DNA of 5,181 bases, taken from positions 1 through 5,181 of the forward strand of contig JAFOJR010000216.1 of NCBI GenBank assembly GCA_017420125.1, in the 5' to 3' direction. Positions 1-5,181 of this stretch are shown here, one piece after another. Every line of letters begins with the position of its first letter. The first letter of the stretch is position 1. This DNA comes from Oscillospiraceae bacterium (GTDB taxonomy: Bacteria; Bacillota; Clostridia; Oscillospirales; Oscillospiraceae). The notes under the pieces were generated by a model. It had not been told where the DNA came from and did not search any database. It worked only from the letters and a program-made list of their open reading frames with translations. Made by a program: the position numbers and the translations under genes.

Positions 1-399
1 CGCGCGCATGCAAATCGCGACTTTCAAAATATTCTGCCTGTTCTTCTGCCCCGTCTTCTTATTCCCGTTGTATTGGAGCGCAGCAATATTCCGCCCGGCG
101 TAAAGGGAAATAGTATTACAAAAACACAGCGTCAATCCTTACTTCATATTCTGAAATCTTTTTCTCTTACTGTAAAACGTCCCCGCCCGATTGCGGAAGC
201 GATTGTTACCTCCGGTGGAATTGAGCTTTCACAGATCAATCCTTCCACCATGGAGTCCAAATGTATTTCCGGTCTTTATTTTGCCGGTGAAATTCTAAAC
301 GCCGATGCTTACACAGGCGGCTTTAATTTGCAAATTGCCTGGGCCACCGGCCACGCTGCCGGTTACGCTGCCGCCCTTGCATCATTTTCAAAGGAGTGA
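1..399 (+). CDS. NAD(P)/FAD-dependent oxidoreductase, BaiN/HI0933 (aminoacetone oxidase-like) family, 3' part
   Basis: This is the C-terminal 132 residues of a flavoprotein whose 5' end lies outside the window; the frame is open from base 1 to the TGA at 397-399. The family is normally about 400 residues, so roughly the last third is present. Visible family hallmarks are the RPIAEAIVTSGGIELSQI stretch, the TMESK motif, and the C-terminal FAD-binding segment GLYFAGEILNADAYTGGFN followed by LQIAWATGHAAG. In this family the last segment closes the FAD site and contacts the flavin. The physiological substrate is not settled across the family: members have been linked to bile-acid reduction (BaiN) and to aminoacetone oxidation, and the sequence here does not decide. 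It lies directly upstream of cmk with only 8 bases between its stop and the cmk ATG, so the two are probably cotranscribed. A TTG at 73 is not a real start, because conserved family sequence continues upstream of it. Confidence 0.9.
   Translation, partial: RAHANRDFQNILPVLLPRLLIPVVLERSNIPPGVKGNSITKTQRQSLLHILKSFSLTVKRPRPIAEAIVTSGGIELSQINPSTMESKCISGLYFAGEILNADAYTGGFNLQIAWATGHAAGYAAALASFSKE
390..396 (+). promoter_or_regulatory. Ribosome binding site that decides the cmk start
   Basis: AAAGGAG overlaps the end of the flavoprotein gene and lies 11 bases before the ATG at 408. A GTG at 396 is in the same frame and would add four residues, but it begins on the last G of this motif and so leaves no spacing. 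ATG 408 is therefore preferred; it also gives residue numbering that matches E. coli Cmk at the catalytic positions. Confidence 0.75.
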
Positions 400-407
400 C
401 CCAAATC

Positions 408-1127
408 ATGCAGCCCATTAGCATAGCCATTGACGGCCCTTCTGCCGCCGGGAAAAGCACTCTTTCCAGGATGCTTGCAAAACATCTGGGATTTCTTTAT
501 GTAGATACCGGCGCCATATATCGCACTGTCGGCCTGTTTGTTAAGCGAAATCATATCGGGCCAAAGGATGAACCCGCCATTTCCGCCTTGCTGGATCAAA
601 TCCAAATTCATCTCCAATATGATGAAACAGACGGATTGCAGCATATGTATCTGGGCGAAGAGGACGTATCCGAAGCCATTCGGGAACATATTATTTCCCA
701 ATATGCTTCCGATGTTTCTACATTGCCCGTCGTCCGCCGCTTTTTGCTTTCCATGCAGAGGAATCTGGCTGCATCTGGGAATGTGGTAATGGATGGCCGT
801 GACATTGGTACAGTTGTCCTTCCCAACGCAAATGTGAAAATTTTTCTGACTGCCAGTGCAGAAGAGCGGGCACGCCGCCGTTTTGAAGAATTAAAGGCCA
901 AAGGCGCAGAAACTTCTTTCGAAACCGTTCTGCAGGATATTCGGCAGAGAGATCATCAGGATCAAACCCGGGCCACCGCTCCATTGAAACAGGCAGAAGA
1001 TGCCATTTTAATCGACAGCACCCATCTTTCTGCTGAAGAATGCCTGGAAATTATCGTCTCCATCGTAAAATCTGTACAGGCACGGCAGGCAGAACAGGAA
1101 ATCCAAAATGGAGCTTTACAAGAATGA
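408..1127 (+). CDS. cmk: Cytidylate kinase
   Basis: This cytosolic enzyme transfers phosphate from ATP to CMP or dCMP, recycling nucleotides from RNA turnover and phospholipid synthesis. The product is 239 residues, a normal length. The P-loop GPSAAGKST lies at residues 10-18, and the nucleotide-monophosphate site VDTGAIYR at 32-39. The long-type CMP-binding insert, including EDVSEAIR, covers about 65-105. Other catalytic landmarks are S101/D102, R110, DGRDIGT at 129-135, the Arg-rich lid ERARRR at 153-158, and R181, D185 and R188 in QRDHQDQTRA. These numbers coincide with the E. coli enzyme as I recall it, which supports ATG 408 as the start. GAIYR replaces the common GAMYR, a conservative change. 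Its TGA overlaps the plsC ATG. Pairing cmk with an acyltransferase makes sense because phospholipid synthesis releases CMP; that functional link is inferred. Confidence 0.97.
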   Translation: MQPISIAIDGPSAAGKSTLSRMLAKHLGFLYVDTGAIYRTVGLFVKRNHIGPKDEPAISALLDQIQIHLQYDETDGLQHMYLGEEDVSEAIREHIISQYASDVSTLPVVRRFLLSMQRNLAASGNVVMDGRDIGTVVLPNANVKIFLTASAEERARRRFEELKAKGAETSFETVLQDIRQRDHQDQTRATAPLKQAEDAILIDSTHLSAEECLEIIVSIVKSVQARQAEQEIQNGALQE

Positions 1128-1717
1128 ATCGATTTTATGCTGCGGCACTGCCTTTGCTAAATGTTCTGTTCCGCTTGATTTATCCAATGAAAATCATCGG
1201 TCGGGAAAATATCCCGGATTCTGCTGCATTGGTCTGTGCAAACCACAGTTCTTATACTGATCCTGTTATGTTGGTCCTTGCGTTTACTGCCAAGCATCCT
1301 CTTCACTTCATGGCAAAAGAAGAACTGTTTCAAAAGCCATTTTTAAGATGGTTGCTTCCTAAAATCGAATCCTTTCCCGTCCGCCGAAACACCGCAGACC
1401 TATCCGCTGTTAAGCAGGCAATGAAATATCTGAAGGGCGGAGAAAAGGTCATGATGTTCCCTGAGGGAAGGCGTGTCCTGCAAGAAGAAGCTGCTGTCGC
1501 CAAATCTGGTGCAGCTATGTTGGCTGTCCGCACAAAAGCGCCGCTTCTCCCGGTTTCTCTCCCGGTAAAGCGCCGCCTGTTTCGCCGGAACACAGTGGTA
1601 ATTGGCAAACCCTATTGTCCGGAAATTGCTGCTGGAGAAACAGCATCGGAAGCATATCATAGTATCGCAAGTGATTTGCTCCGTCGCATTACAGCGTTGC
1701 GGGAGGAAGCAATATGA
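1124..1717 (+). CDS. plsC: 1-acyl-sn-glycerol-3-phosphate acyltransferase (PlsC/LPLAT family)
   Basis: This enzyme acylates lysophosphatidic acid to phosphatidic acid at the inner face of the membrane, the second acylation of phospholipid synthesis. The product is 197 residues, short but usual for Gram-positive PlsC. The catalytic HX4D motif is NHSSYTD (H41, D46). The glycerophosphate-binding block is FPVRR at 84-88, the third motif is FPEGRR at 112-117, and the fourth is APLLPVSLPV from 139. In FPEGRR an Arg replaces the usual Thr of FPEGTR; Glu, Gly and the final Arg are kept. The N-terminus (residues 4-22) is hydrophobic and probably membrane-associated. ATG 1124 is chosen because GGAG lies 10 bases upstream and it makes an ATGA overlap with the cmk stop; the same frame runs open further upstream within cmk. 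It also overlaps the next gene by ATGA. The precise acyl acceptor cannot be read from the sequence. Confidence 0.92.
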   Translation: MNRFYAAALPLLNVLFRLIYPMKIIGRENIPDSAALVCANHSSYTDPVMLVLAFTAKHPLHFMAKEELFQKPFLRWLLPKIESFPVRRNTADLSAVKQAMKYLKGGEKVMMFPEGRRVLQEEAAVAKSGAAMLAVRTKAPLLPVSLPVKRRLFRRNTVVIGKPYCPEIAAGETASEAYHSIASDLLRRITALREEAI

Positions 1718-3816
1718 AACAAATTCTCTTTGCAAAATCTGCGGGATTTTGCTACGGCGTCAAGCGTGCGGTTGAGTTGGCCGAACAGGCTGCTTCTTCC
1801 CCCGCTCCTTATGTGATGCTTGGCCCGATTATTCATAACGACCATGTCATACAAAAGTTGGAACATATGGGGATTTCTTGCGTCAATCAGATAGACGAAA
1901 TCCCCGCTGGAACTGGAGCCATCATCCGTTCTCATGGAGCAGGTCCTCAGGTTTATGAGGAACTGGAAGCGCGAAAAATCCCCATACTGGATGCTACCTG
2001 CCCCAATGTGGCCAAAATTCATCAACTGGCCATACAGGCAGAACAGGCAGGCAAACAGGTAGTCCTTATTGGTTCTCCGGATCATCCGGAAATTTTAGCC
2101 GTCGCGGCGCGCTGTCATGCTCCCTTGATCTTTCCGGATGCAAATTCTATAGAGTCCTATTTGTCAAATCACCCAAATTTGCGAGAAATCCCCCTTACAA
2201 TCCTTGCACAAACCACATTAACCCGACAAATTTGGGATAGTTGTATCGGAAAACTAAAAAAAGAGTGTACAAACTGCGAAATATTTGATACAATATGTAA
2301 TGCTACGTATATGCGGCAAGCGGAAGCCCGGGATATCGCTGCCCGGTGTGATGTTATGATCGTCATTGGAGATAAAAAGAGCTCCAATACAAGGCGGCTT
2401 GCTGAACTTTGCCGCACAGCTTGTCCAGTAATCCTTCATGTGGAAGGAGCCGCCGACCTGGATTCAAAGTTGTTGGATCAGGCAAAAACGATCGGCGTCA
2501 CGGCAGGTGCATCGACGCCTGCGTGGGTAATAAAGGAGGTCTGTAAGAAAATGAGCGAAGATAAGATGGAAAAAGTAATCGGCGCGGCTGAAGAAGCTGA
2601 AGAAGCTGTTGTGGATGCCCCCGTTGAGGAAGGAGAAGAATCCTTTGCAGAATTGCTGGAACAATCTATTAAAACATTGTATACAGGGCAAAAGGTGTCC
2701 GGTGTTGTTACGGGGATTACTCCGACCGAAATCTATGTAGACTTGGGTGCCAAACAGGCTGGCTACATTCCCATTAGCGAGCTTTCTGATGACCCTTCTG
2801 TCAACGTTGAGGATATCGTCAAAGTCGGCGATACCATTGAAACATATGTCATGCGCGTAAACGATGTAGAAGGTGTTGTCGCTCTGTCCAAGAAACGCTT
2901 GGATGCAGCAAAAAATTGGGAGTCTTTGGAAACTGCAAGAGACGAGAAAACTGTTGTGGAAGGTATGGTTACAGAAGAAAACAAAGGCGGTATCGTGGTA
3001 TCTGTCCGGGGAATCCGCGTGTTTGTTCCTGCCTCTCAAACCGGCCTTCCCAGAAGCGCCAGCATGTCTGAACTGGTTAAGCAGAAAGTCAGACTGCGCA
3101 TTACAGAAGTAAACCGTTCCCGCCGCGGTGTTATGGGTTCCATTCGTGCGGTTCAGTATGAAGAACGCAAGGCCGCTGCAGAAAAAATCTGGAACGAAAT
3201 TGAGCCTGGCATGCGTTATTCCGGCGTTGTAAAATCTTTGACTTCTTATGGTGCATTTGTGGACATCGGCGGTGTTGATGGCATGGTTCATATTTCCGAG
3301 CTGTCTTGGAGCCGCATCAAAGATCCCTCCGAAGTGGTTTCTATCGGAGATCAGGTGGAAGTATATGTCATCGCAGCTGACAAAGAAAAGAAGAAAATCT
3401 CTCTGGGGATGAAAGACCAGAGTGAAAACCCCTGGGATAAGTTTATCAACACTTATGATGTAGGCAGCATTGCAAATGTGAAGATTGTAAAGTTGATGAC
3501 TTTTGGTGCATTTGCGGAAATCATTCCTGGTGTTGACGGCCTGATTCATATTTCCCAGATTGCCCCATATCGCATCGATAAGCCGGAAGACGTTTTGGCA
3601 GAAGGACAAATGGTAGATGTAAAAATCATTGCCATTGACGATGAAAAACACAAAGTTTCCCTGAGCATTCGTGCAGCTTTGGCAGAAGTTGAAAAGGCGG
3701 AAAAAGAAGCGGCAGAAGCGAATGCGGAAGCAGATGCAGATGCAAACGCAGAAGCAGAAGAGAACTCAGAAGCAGATGCAGATGCAAACGCAGAAACAGA
3801 AGAGAACGCAGAATAA
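1714..3816 (+). CDS. ispH-rpsA: Bifunctional fusion: 4-hydroxy-3-methylbut-2-enyl diphosphate reductase (IspH) + 30S ribosomal protein S1
   Basis: This 700-residue protein joins two full-length parts. Residues 1-279 are IspH, the [4Fe-4S] enzyme that reduces HMBPP to IPP and DMAPP at the end of the MEP pathway. Cluster ligands are C13 (AGFCYGVKRA), C96 (DATCPN) and C195 (DTICNAT). Active-site residues H41, H74, H124, E126, T167, the SSN at 223-225 and S267 are all present, so the reductase looks active. Residues 280-322 form an acidic linker. Four S1 (OB-fold) RNA-binding repeats follow at about 324-395, 411-480, 499-568 and 583-655, the third and fourth with classic GAF and HIS motifs. Four repeats is the usual Gram-positive number; E. 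coli S1 has six. Residues 656-700 are an Ala/Glu/Asp/Asn-rich acidic tail with a 14-residue tandem repeat. GGGAGG lies 7 bases before ATG 1714, which overlaps the plsC stop. Stops are tandem, TAA TGA. IspH-S1 fusions are known in Clostridia. An internal ribosome binding site may also yield free S1 (2551-3816, 421 aa). Confidence 0.96.
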   Translation: MKQILFAKSAGFCYGVKRAVELAEQAASSPAPYVMLGPIIHNDHVIQKLEHMGISCVNQIDEIPAGTGAIIRSHGAGPQVYEELEARKIPILDATCPNVAKIHQLAIQAEQAGKQVVLIGSPDHPEILAVAARCHAPLIFPDANSIESYLSNHPNLREIPLTILAQTTLTRQIWDSCIGKLKKECTNCEIFDTICNATYMRQAEARDIAARCDVMIVIGDKKSSNTRRLAELCRTACPVILHVEGAADLDSKLLDQAKTIGVTAGASTPAWVIKEVCKKMSEDKMEKVIGAAEEAEEAVVDAPVEEGEESFAELLEQSIKTLYTGQKVSGVVTGITPTEIYVDLGAKQAGYIPISELSDDPSVNVEDIVKVGDTIETYVMRVNDVEGVVALSKKRLDAAKNWESLETARDEKTVVEGMVTEENKGGIVVSVRGIRVFVPASQTGLPRSASMSELVKQKVRLRITEVNRSRRGVMGSIRAVQYEERKAAAEKIWNEIEPGMRYSGVVKSLTSYGAFVDIGGVDGMVHISELSWSRIKDPSEVVSIGDQVEVYVIAADKEKKKISLGMKDQSENPWDKFINTYDVGSIANVKIVKLMTFGAFAEIIPGVDGLIHISQIAPYRIDKPEDVLAEGQMVDVKIIAIDDEKHKVSLSIRAALAEVEKAEKEAAEANAEADADANAEAEENSEADADANAETEENAE
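2532..2553 (+). promoter_or_regulatory. Internal Shine-Dalgarno and in-frame ATG for separate S1 synthesis
   Basis: AAAGGAGGT (2532-2540) is almost fully complementary to the 16S 3' end. It is followed after 10 bases by ATG 2551, which is codon 280 of the fusion and starts the protein MSEDKMEK. The site falls exactly where the IspH domain ends and the acidic S1 linker begins. It is the strongest Shine-Dalgarno in the window. In frame the SD bases encode K-E-V at the end of the IspH domain. Function is inferred: initiation here would give a 421-residue S1 without IspH. Confidence 0.6.
3727..3810 (+). repeat. Two tandem 42-bp repeats coding the acidic tail of S1
   Basis: Copy 1 is 3727-3768 and copy 2 is 3769-3810; they differ at two bases. 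They encode EADADANAEAEENS and EADADANAETEENA and sit immediately before the final Glu codon and the stop. Each unit itself contains shorter GCAGAT/GCAGAA repeats. The pattern is typical of recent duplication by slippage or unequal crossing over, and it keeps the frame because the period is a multiple of three. Confidence 0.95.
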
Positions 3817-3829
3817 TGAACGCAACTCT

Positions 3830-3863
3830 GAAGGCGCAGCTTAAGCTGCGCCTTCGTTTTTTT
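3830..3863 (+). terminator. Rho-independent terminator of the cmk-plsC-ispH-rpsA operon
   Basis: A perfect 13-base inverted repeat (arms 3830-3842 and 3843-3855; in practice about 11 bp with a TTAA loop) is GC-rich and is followed after one G by seven T residues (3857-3863). It begins 13 bases after the stop of the fusion gene. No T-tract follows it on the minus strand, so it acts on plus-strand transcripts. Confidence 0.95.
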
Positions 3864-3921
3864 CAGCGGGGGCATACCATCAAAACCTGCCCAGACATAA
3901 ACTCAAATCCGTTAAATGATT

Positions 3922-3972
3922 CACAAAAAAAGCACAGGTTCTGTTAAACAGAAACCCATGCTCTTTTTTGTG
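3922..3972 (-). terminator. Second intrinsic terminator, best read on the minus strand
   Basis: An imperfect inverted repeat has an A-tract at its left edge (3925-3931) and a T-tract at its right (3964-3969), so it could act in both directions. In minus-strand RNA the stem is nearly continuous: AGCA/UGCU, two G-U wobbles, GGUU/AACC, one bulge, CUGU/ACAG and a UUA loop, then seven U. In plus-strand RNA the two wobbles become C-A mismatches. This asymmetry favours minus-strand use, implying a gene converging from the right. The plus operon already has its own terminator 60 bases upstream. Confidence 0.65.
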
Positions 3973-3999
3973 TTATGCCAGTTTTGTCAAACACCTTTT

Positions 4000-4311
4000 T
4001 TACATAAACCTCACAGAATCCATACCGCATATCATGCGGTTGACAGCAATGGTCGCTGCTCCAAGATATGCCTTCCTCGCGTAAACCGGCTCCGACAAAA
4101 GCCGCGGCAAAAACATCCTGTGCAGCTGCCAGGCTTTGACTTGGACAGGTTCCGTCTCCAAACGGACGTCTTGGCCTGGCTTGACCTCTCCGCCGCCGGG
4201 CAGCCTCGGGACTTTCTCCTGTTGGAGCATGCGCTTGCCGGATACGCCATACGCTTGCAAACACGGCATTGTGCAGTGTCGTGTTCGTATTTTTCTATTT
4301 CCTATTGACAC
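4000..4311 (-). CDS. Unrecognised minus-strand ORF, possibly the 3' remnant of a gene
   Basis: I do not recognise this ORF. It encodes up to 103 residues from a GTG at 4311, or 89 from an ATG at 4269; neither start has a ribosome binding site. An in-frame stop lies just upstream of the GTG, so the frame is closed there. The TAA at 4000-4002 is 27 bases from a hairpin that works best as a minus-strand terminator, which is the main argument for a gene. From about 4230 down to 4010 the DNA is GC-richer than its surroundings. In this frame roughly two thirds of third codon positions are G or C, with second positions lower, as in real genes. The plus-strand frame lying codon on codon with it (3916-4308) would show a similar bias and cannot be excluded by composition. 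No domain, signal peptide or membrane segment is evident. It could be a decayed fragment whose 5' part was lost near the AT-rich boundary at about 4290, or chance. Confidence 0.28.
   Translation of the reverse strand: MSIGNRKIRTRHCTMPCLQAYGVSGKRMLQQEKVPRLPGGGEVKPGQDVRLETEPVQVKAWQLHRMFLPRLLSEPVYARKAYLGAATIAVNRMICGMDSVRFM
4260..4299 (+). terminator. Possible weak hairpin plus T-tract ahead of the MOSC promoter
   Basis: AACACGGCA pairs with TGTCGTGTT (arms 4260-4268 and 4277-4285, one G-U in plus-strand RNA, 8-base loop). The T-rich run CGTATTTTTCTATTT follows. It could insulate the promoter that follows from upstream transcription. The loop is large and the stem modest, so it may be incidental. 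Confidence 0.25.
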
Positions 4312-4332
4312 AGTAGGTTAATATGATATAAT
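4305..4332 (+). promoter_or_regulatory. Consensus sigma-A promoter of the MOSC gene
   Basis: The -35 box is TTGACA (4305-4310) and the -10 box is TATAAT (4327-4332). Both match the consensus perfectly, with a 16-base spacer and an extended -10 TGA just before TATAAT. Transcription should start near 4339, giving a leader of about 25 bases. This leaves no room for a Moco-type riboswitch. No operator-like repeat is obvious. Confidence 0.88.
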
Positions 4333-4346
4333 CGGAATAACTTCAT

Positions 4347-4354
4347 AAAAGGGG
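4347..4354 (+). promoter_or_regulatory. Ribosome binding site of the MOSC gene
   Basis: AAAAGGGG lies 9 bases before ATG 4364. With the promoter, it shows that ATG 4364 is the genuine start, so the TAG at codon 25 lies inside the gene and not upstream of it. Confidence 0.75.
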
Positions 4355-4363
4355 TGTTGCTGT

Positions 4364-4831
4364 ATGCAAGGAATCATCAAAGCTGCCTGTGTCAGTGAAA
4401 AAAAAGGTACGAAAAAACAACCTGTACCGGTGGTTTAGCTGACGGAAAATCACGGAATCAACGGTGATGCTCATGCGGGCCCATGGCACAGACAGGTCAG
4501 TCTTCTGTCCTACGATAAGGTGGAGGAGTTCAATCGGCAAGGTGCACAGGTCACAGACGGTGCTTTCGGAGAAAATCTTCTTGTGGCAGGGATCGATTTC
4601 AGAACACTTCCCATTGGGACGCTGCTTACAACAGAGAATACGCTGTTGCAGATAACACAGATCGGAAAGGAATGCCACGCCCACTGCGCCATCTATCATC
4701 AGGTTGGTACTTGCATCATGCCCCATGAGGGGGTATTTGCCAAGGTGTTGAAAGGCGGCACCATACGGCCAGGAGAAATCATGACGGTAACGCTTCCCGC
4801 AGATTCGAACGACAAGAGGGAACTTGCATGA
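4364..4831 (+). pseudogene. Stand-alone MOSC-domain protein gene interrupted by TAG at codon 25
   Basis: MOSC domains are predicted sulfur carriers found in molybdenum cofactor sulfurases and in small single-domain proteins. The reading frame from ATG 4364 to TGA 4829-4831 gives 155 codons if the internal TAG (4436-4438) is read through, about the length of single-domain clostridial homologues. Family sequence continues on both sides of the stop without a frame change. Upstream is SEKKGTKKQPV; downstream come LTENHGINGDAHAG and WHRQVSLL, then GAFGENLL, and GKECHAHCAIY with the conserved Cys (C104 or C108) expected to carry sulfur. Homologues as I recall them have Leu where the TAG sits, so TTG to TAG is the simplest explanation. 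The next in-frame start, GTG 4520, would lose the GDAHAG/WHRQ region. Promoter and ribosome site are intact, suggesting recent inactivation, a sequencing error, or suppression. No other molybdenum genes are visible nearby. Confidence 0.85.
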
Positions 4832-4941
4832 TTGTCTCCGCAAGGAGCTGCTATGCCTTGCGTCTTCTGAATGGCACGATATCTGCATCCGGTTTTGAAG
4901 AAAATGACACTTGTTTTGCTGTCAGTTTTCAGTTGCAATAA
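4828..4941 (+). CDS. Small ORF overlapping the MOSC stop, unrecognised
   Basis: This 37-codon ORF starts at an ATG that overlaps the MOSC stop codon (ATGA), and AGAGGG lies a few bases upstream, so coupled translation is possible. It ends in TAA at 4939-4941. The product begins MIVSARSCYALRLLNGTI. The SAR start and the following G-T-I faintly recall Mop/TOBE molybdate-binding peptides, but the match is too short to claim. It could be a truncated gene remnant or simply chance sequence after the MOSC gene. Confidence 0.2.
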   Translation: MIVSARSCYALRLLNGTISASGFEENDTCFAVSFQLQ

Positions 4942-4992
4942 ACGAAGAATCAATCCCACGAGCAGGCATTTTTTCTGTCTGCCGTCGATTCC

Positions 4993-5026
4993 GCACTTGG
5001 CCATTTCGGCCAAGTGCTCTGCTTTT
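4993..5026 (+). terminator. Probable terminator after the MOSC gene
   Basis: GCACTTGGCC pairs perfectly with GGCCAAGTGC (arms 4993-5002 and 5008-5017, loop ATTTC). It is followed by TCTGCTTTT, a weak and interrupted T-tract. It stands 162 bases after the MOSC stop and 52 after the small ORF. There is no T-tract on the minus side, so plus-strand use is more likely. Confidence 0.6.
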
Positions 5027-5181
5027 CATCGATTCTCAACGTTTTCCGCAGTACATTATATTAAAAAGACTTTTCTTATATGTGATCTTGCAATTTTTCT
5101 TCTTTTTTCATTCTTTTTTCTCCGCTGTGCTTTCCCTTGTGCGTTTTGTTCCGATGAACAATTCCCTGTATTGATTTGCAA

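Noticed and set aside
2280..2360. AT-rich stretch in ispH considered as an internal promoter for S1
   Set aside because: TTGATA and TATG-like hexamers occur but not at 16-18 base spacing with a credible -10; separate S1 expression is better explained by the internal ribosome binding site.
2464..3651. 395-codon minus-strand open frame inside ispH-rpsA
   Set aside because: It is an antisense shadow of the S1 coding region. It has no recognisable domain, and the plus strand carries clear IspH and S1 motifs throughout.
4024..4040. Small palindrome ACCGCAT-ATC-ATGCGGT considered as an operator or attachment site
   Set aside because: It has a 7-bp stem without a T-tract and no second copy in the window; it lies inside the orphan minus-strand ORF, and nothing links it to a promoter.
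4040..4340. Possible molybdenum-cofactor riboswitch ahead of the MOSC gene
   Set aside because: The consensus promoter at 4305-4332 places the transcript start near 4339, leaving a leader of about 25 bases, too short for an aptamer. I could not fit a Moco-like fold in the region upstream.
4343..4888. 181-codon minus-strand open frame across the MOSC gene
   Set aside because: The plus strand has promoter, ribosome site and conserved MOSC motifs. The minus product resembles nothing, and no minus promoter or ribosome site is seen near 4888.
5083..5118. Minus-strand peptide MKKEEKLQDHI with GGAG-like bases upstream, considered as a leader peptide
   Set aside because: It has eleven codons, no attenuator-like structure after it and no gene downstream on that strand.
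5056..5181. Minus-strand frame open to the window edge, Arg/Lys-rich, possibly the C-terminus of an outside gene
   Set aside because: Its composition follows simply from a purine-rich minus strand. There are only 41 codons, no motif and no good minus terminator beyond the stop. It could be revisited with flanking sequence.

Overview
The window looks like chromosomal DNA from a Clostridia-class Bacillota, probably of Ruminococcaceae/Oscillospiraceae type. The reasons are the gene order (BaiN/HI0933-type flavoprotein, then cmk, plsC and a fused ispH-rpsA), the four-domain S1 protein and the strong AGGAGG-type ribosome binding sites. This assignment is inferred from synteny and gene architecture; no 16S or other marker is present.

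Bases 1-3863 form one compact plus-strand operon. It holds the 3' end of a flavoprotein gene (1-399), cytidylate kinase (408-1127), a PlsC-type acyltransferase (1124-1717) and a 700-codon IspH-ribosomal protein S1 fusion (1714-3816), and it closes with a strong intrinsic terminator (3830-3863). The cmk/plsC and plsC/ispH junctions are both 4-base ATGA overlaps, so the genes are probably translationally coupled. The operon joins CMP/dCMP phosphorylation, phosphatidic acid synthesis, the last step of the MEP isoprenoid pathway and mRNA binding by the ribosome. Inside the fusion, exactly at the IspH/S1 border, there is a near-perfect Shine-Dalgarno sequence followed by an in-frame ATG (2551). The message is therefore likely to yield free S1 (421 aa) as well as the fusion.

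Bases 3864-4304 are intergenic or relict. A hairpin at 3922-3972 pairs better in minus-strand RNA than in plus-strand RNA. It lies just downstream of an unrecognised, relatively GC-rich minus-strand ORF (4000-4311) that may be the 3' remnant of a gene. 

Bases 4305-4831 carry a consensus sigma-A promoter, a good ribosome binding site and a small stand-alone MOSC-domain gene. That gene has an in-frame TAG at codon 25, most simply explained as a TTG(Leu)-to-TAG nonsense mutation. A tiny overlapping ORF follows (4828-4941), then a hairpin (4993-5026), and the last 150 bases are T-rich with no convincing gene.
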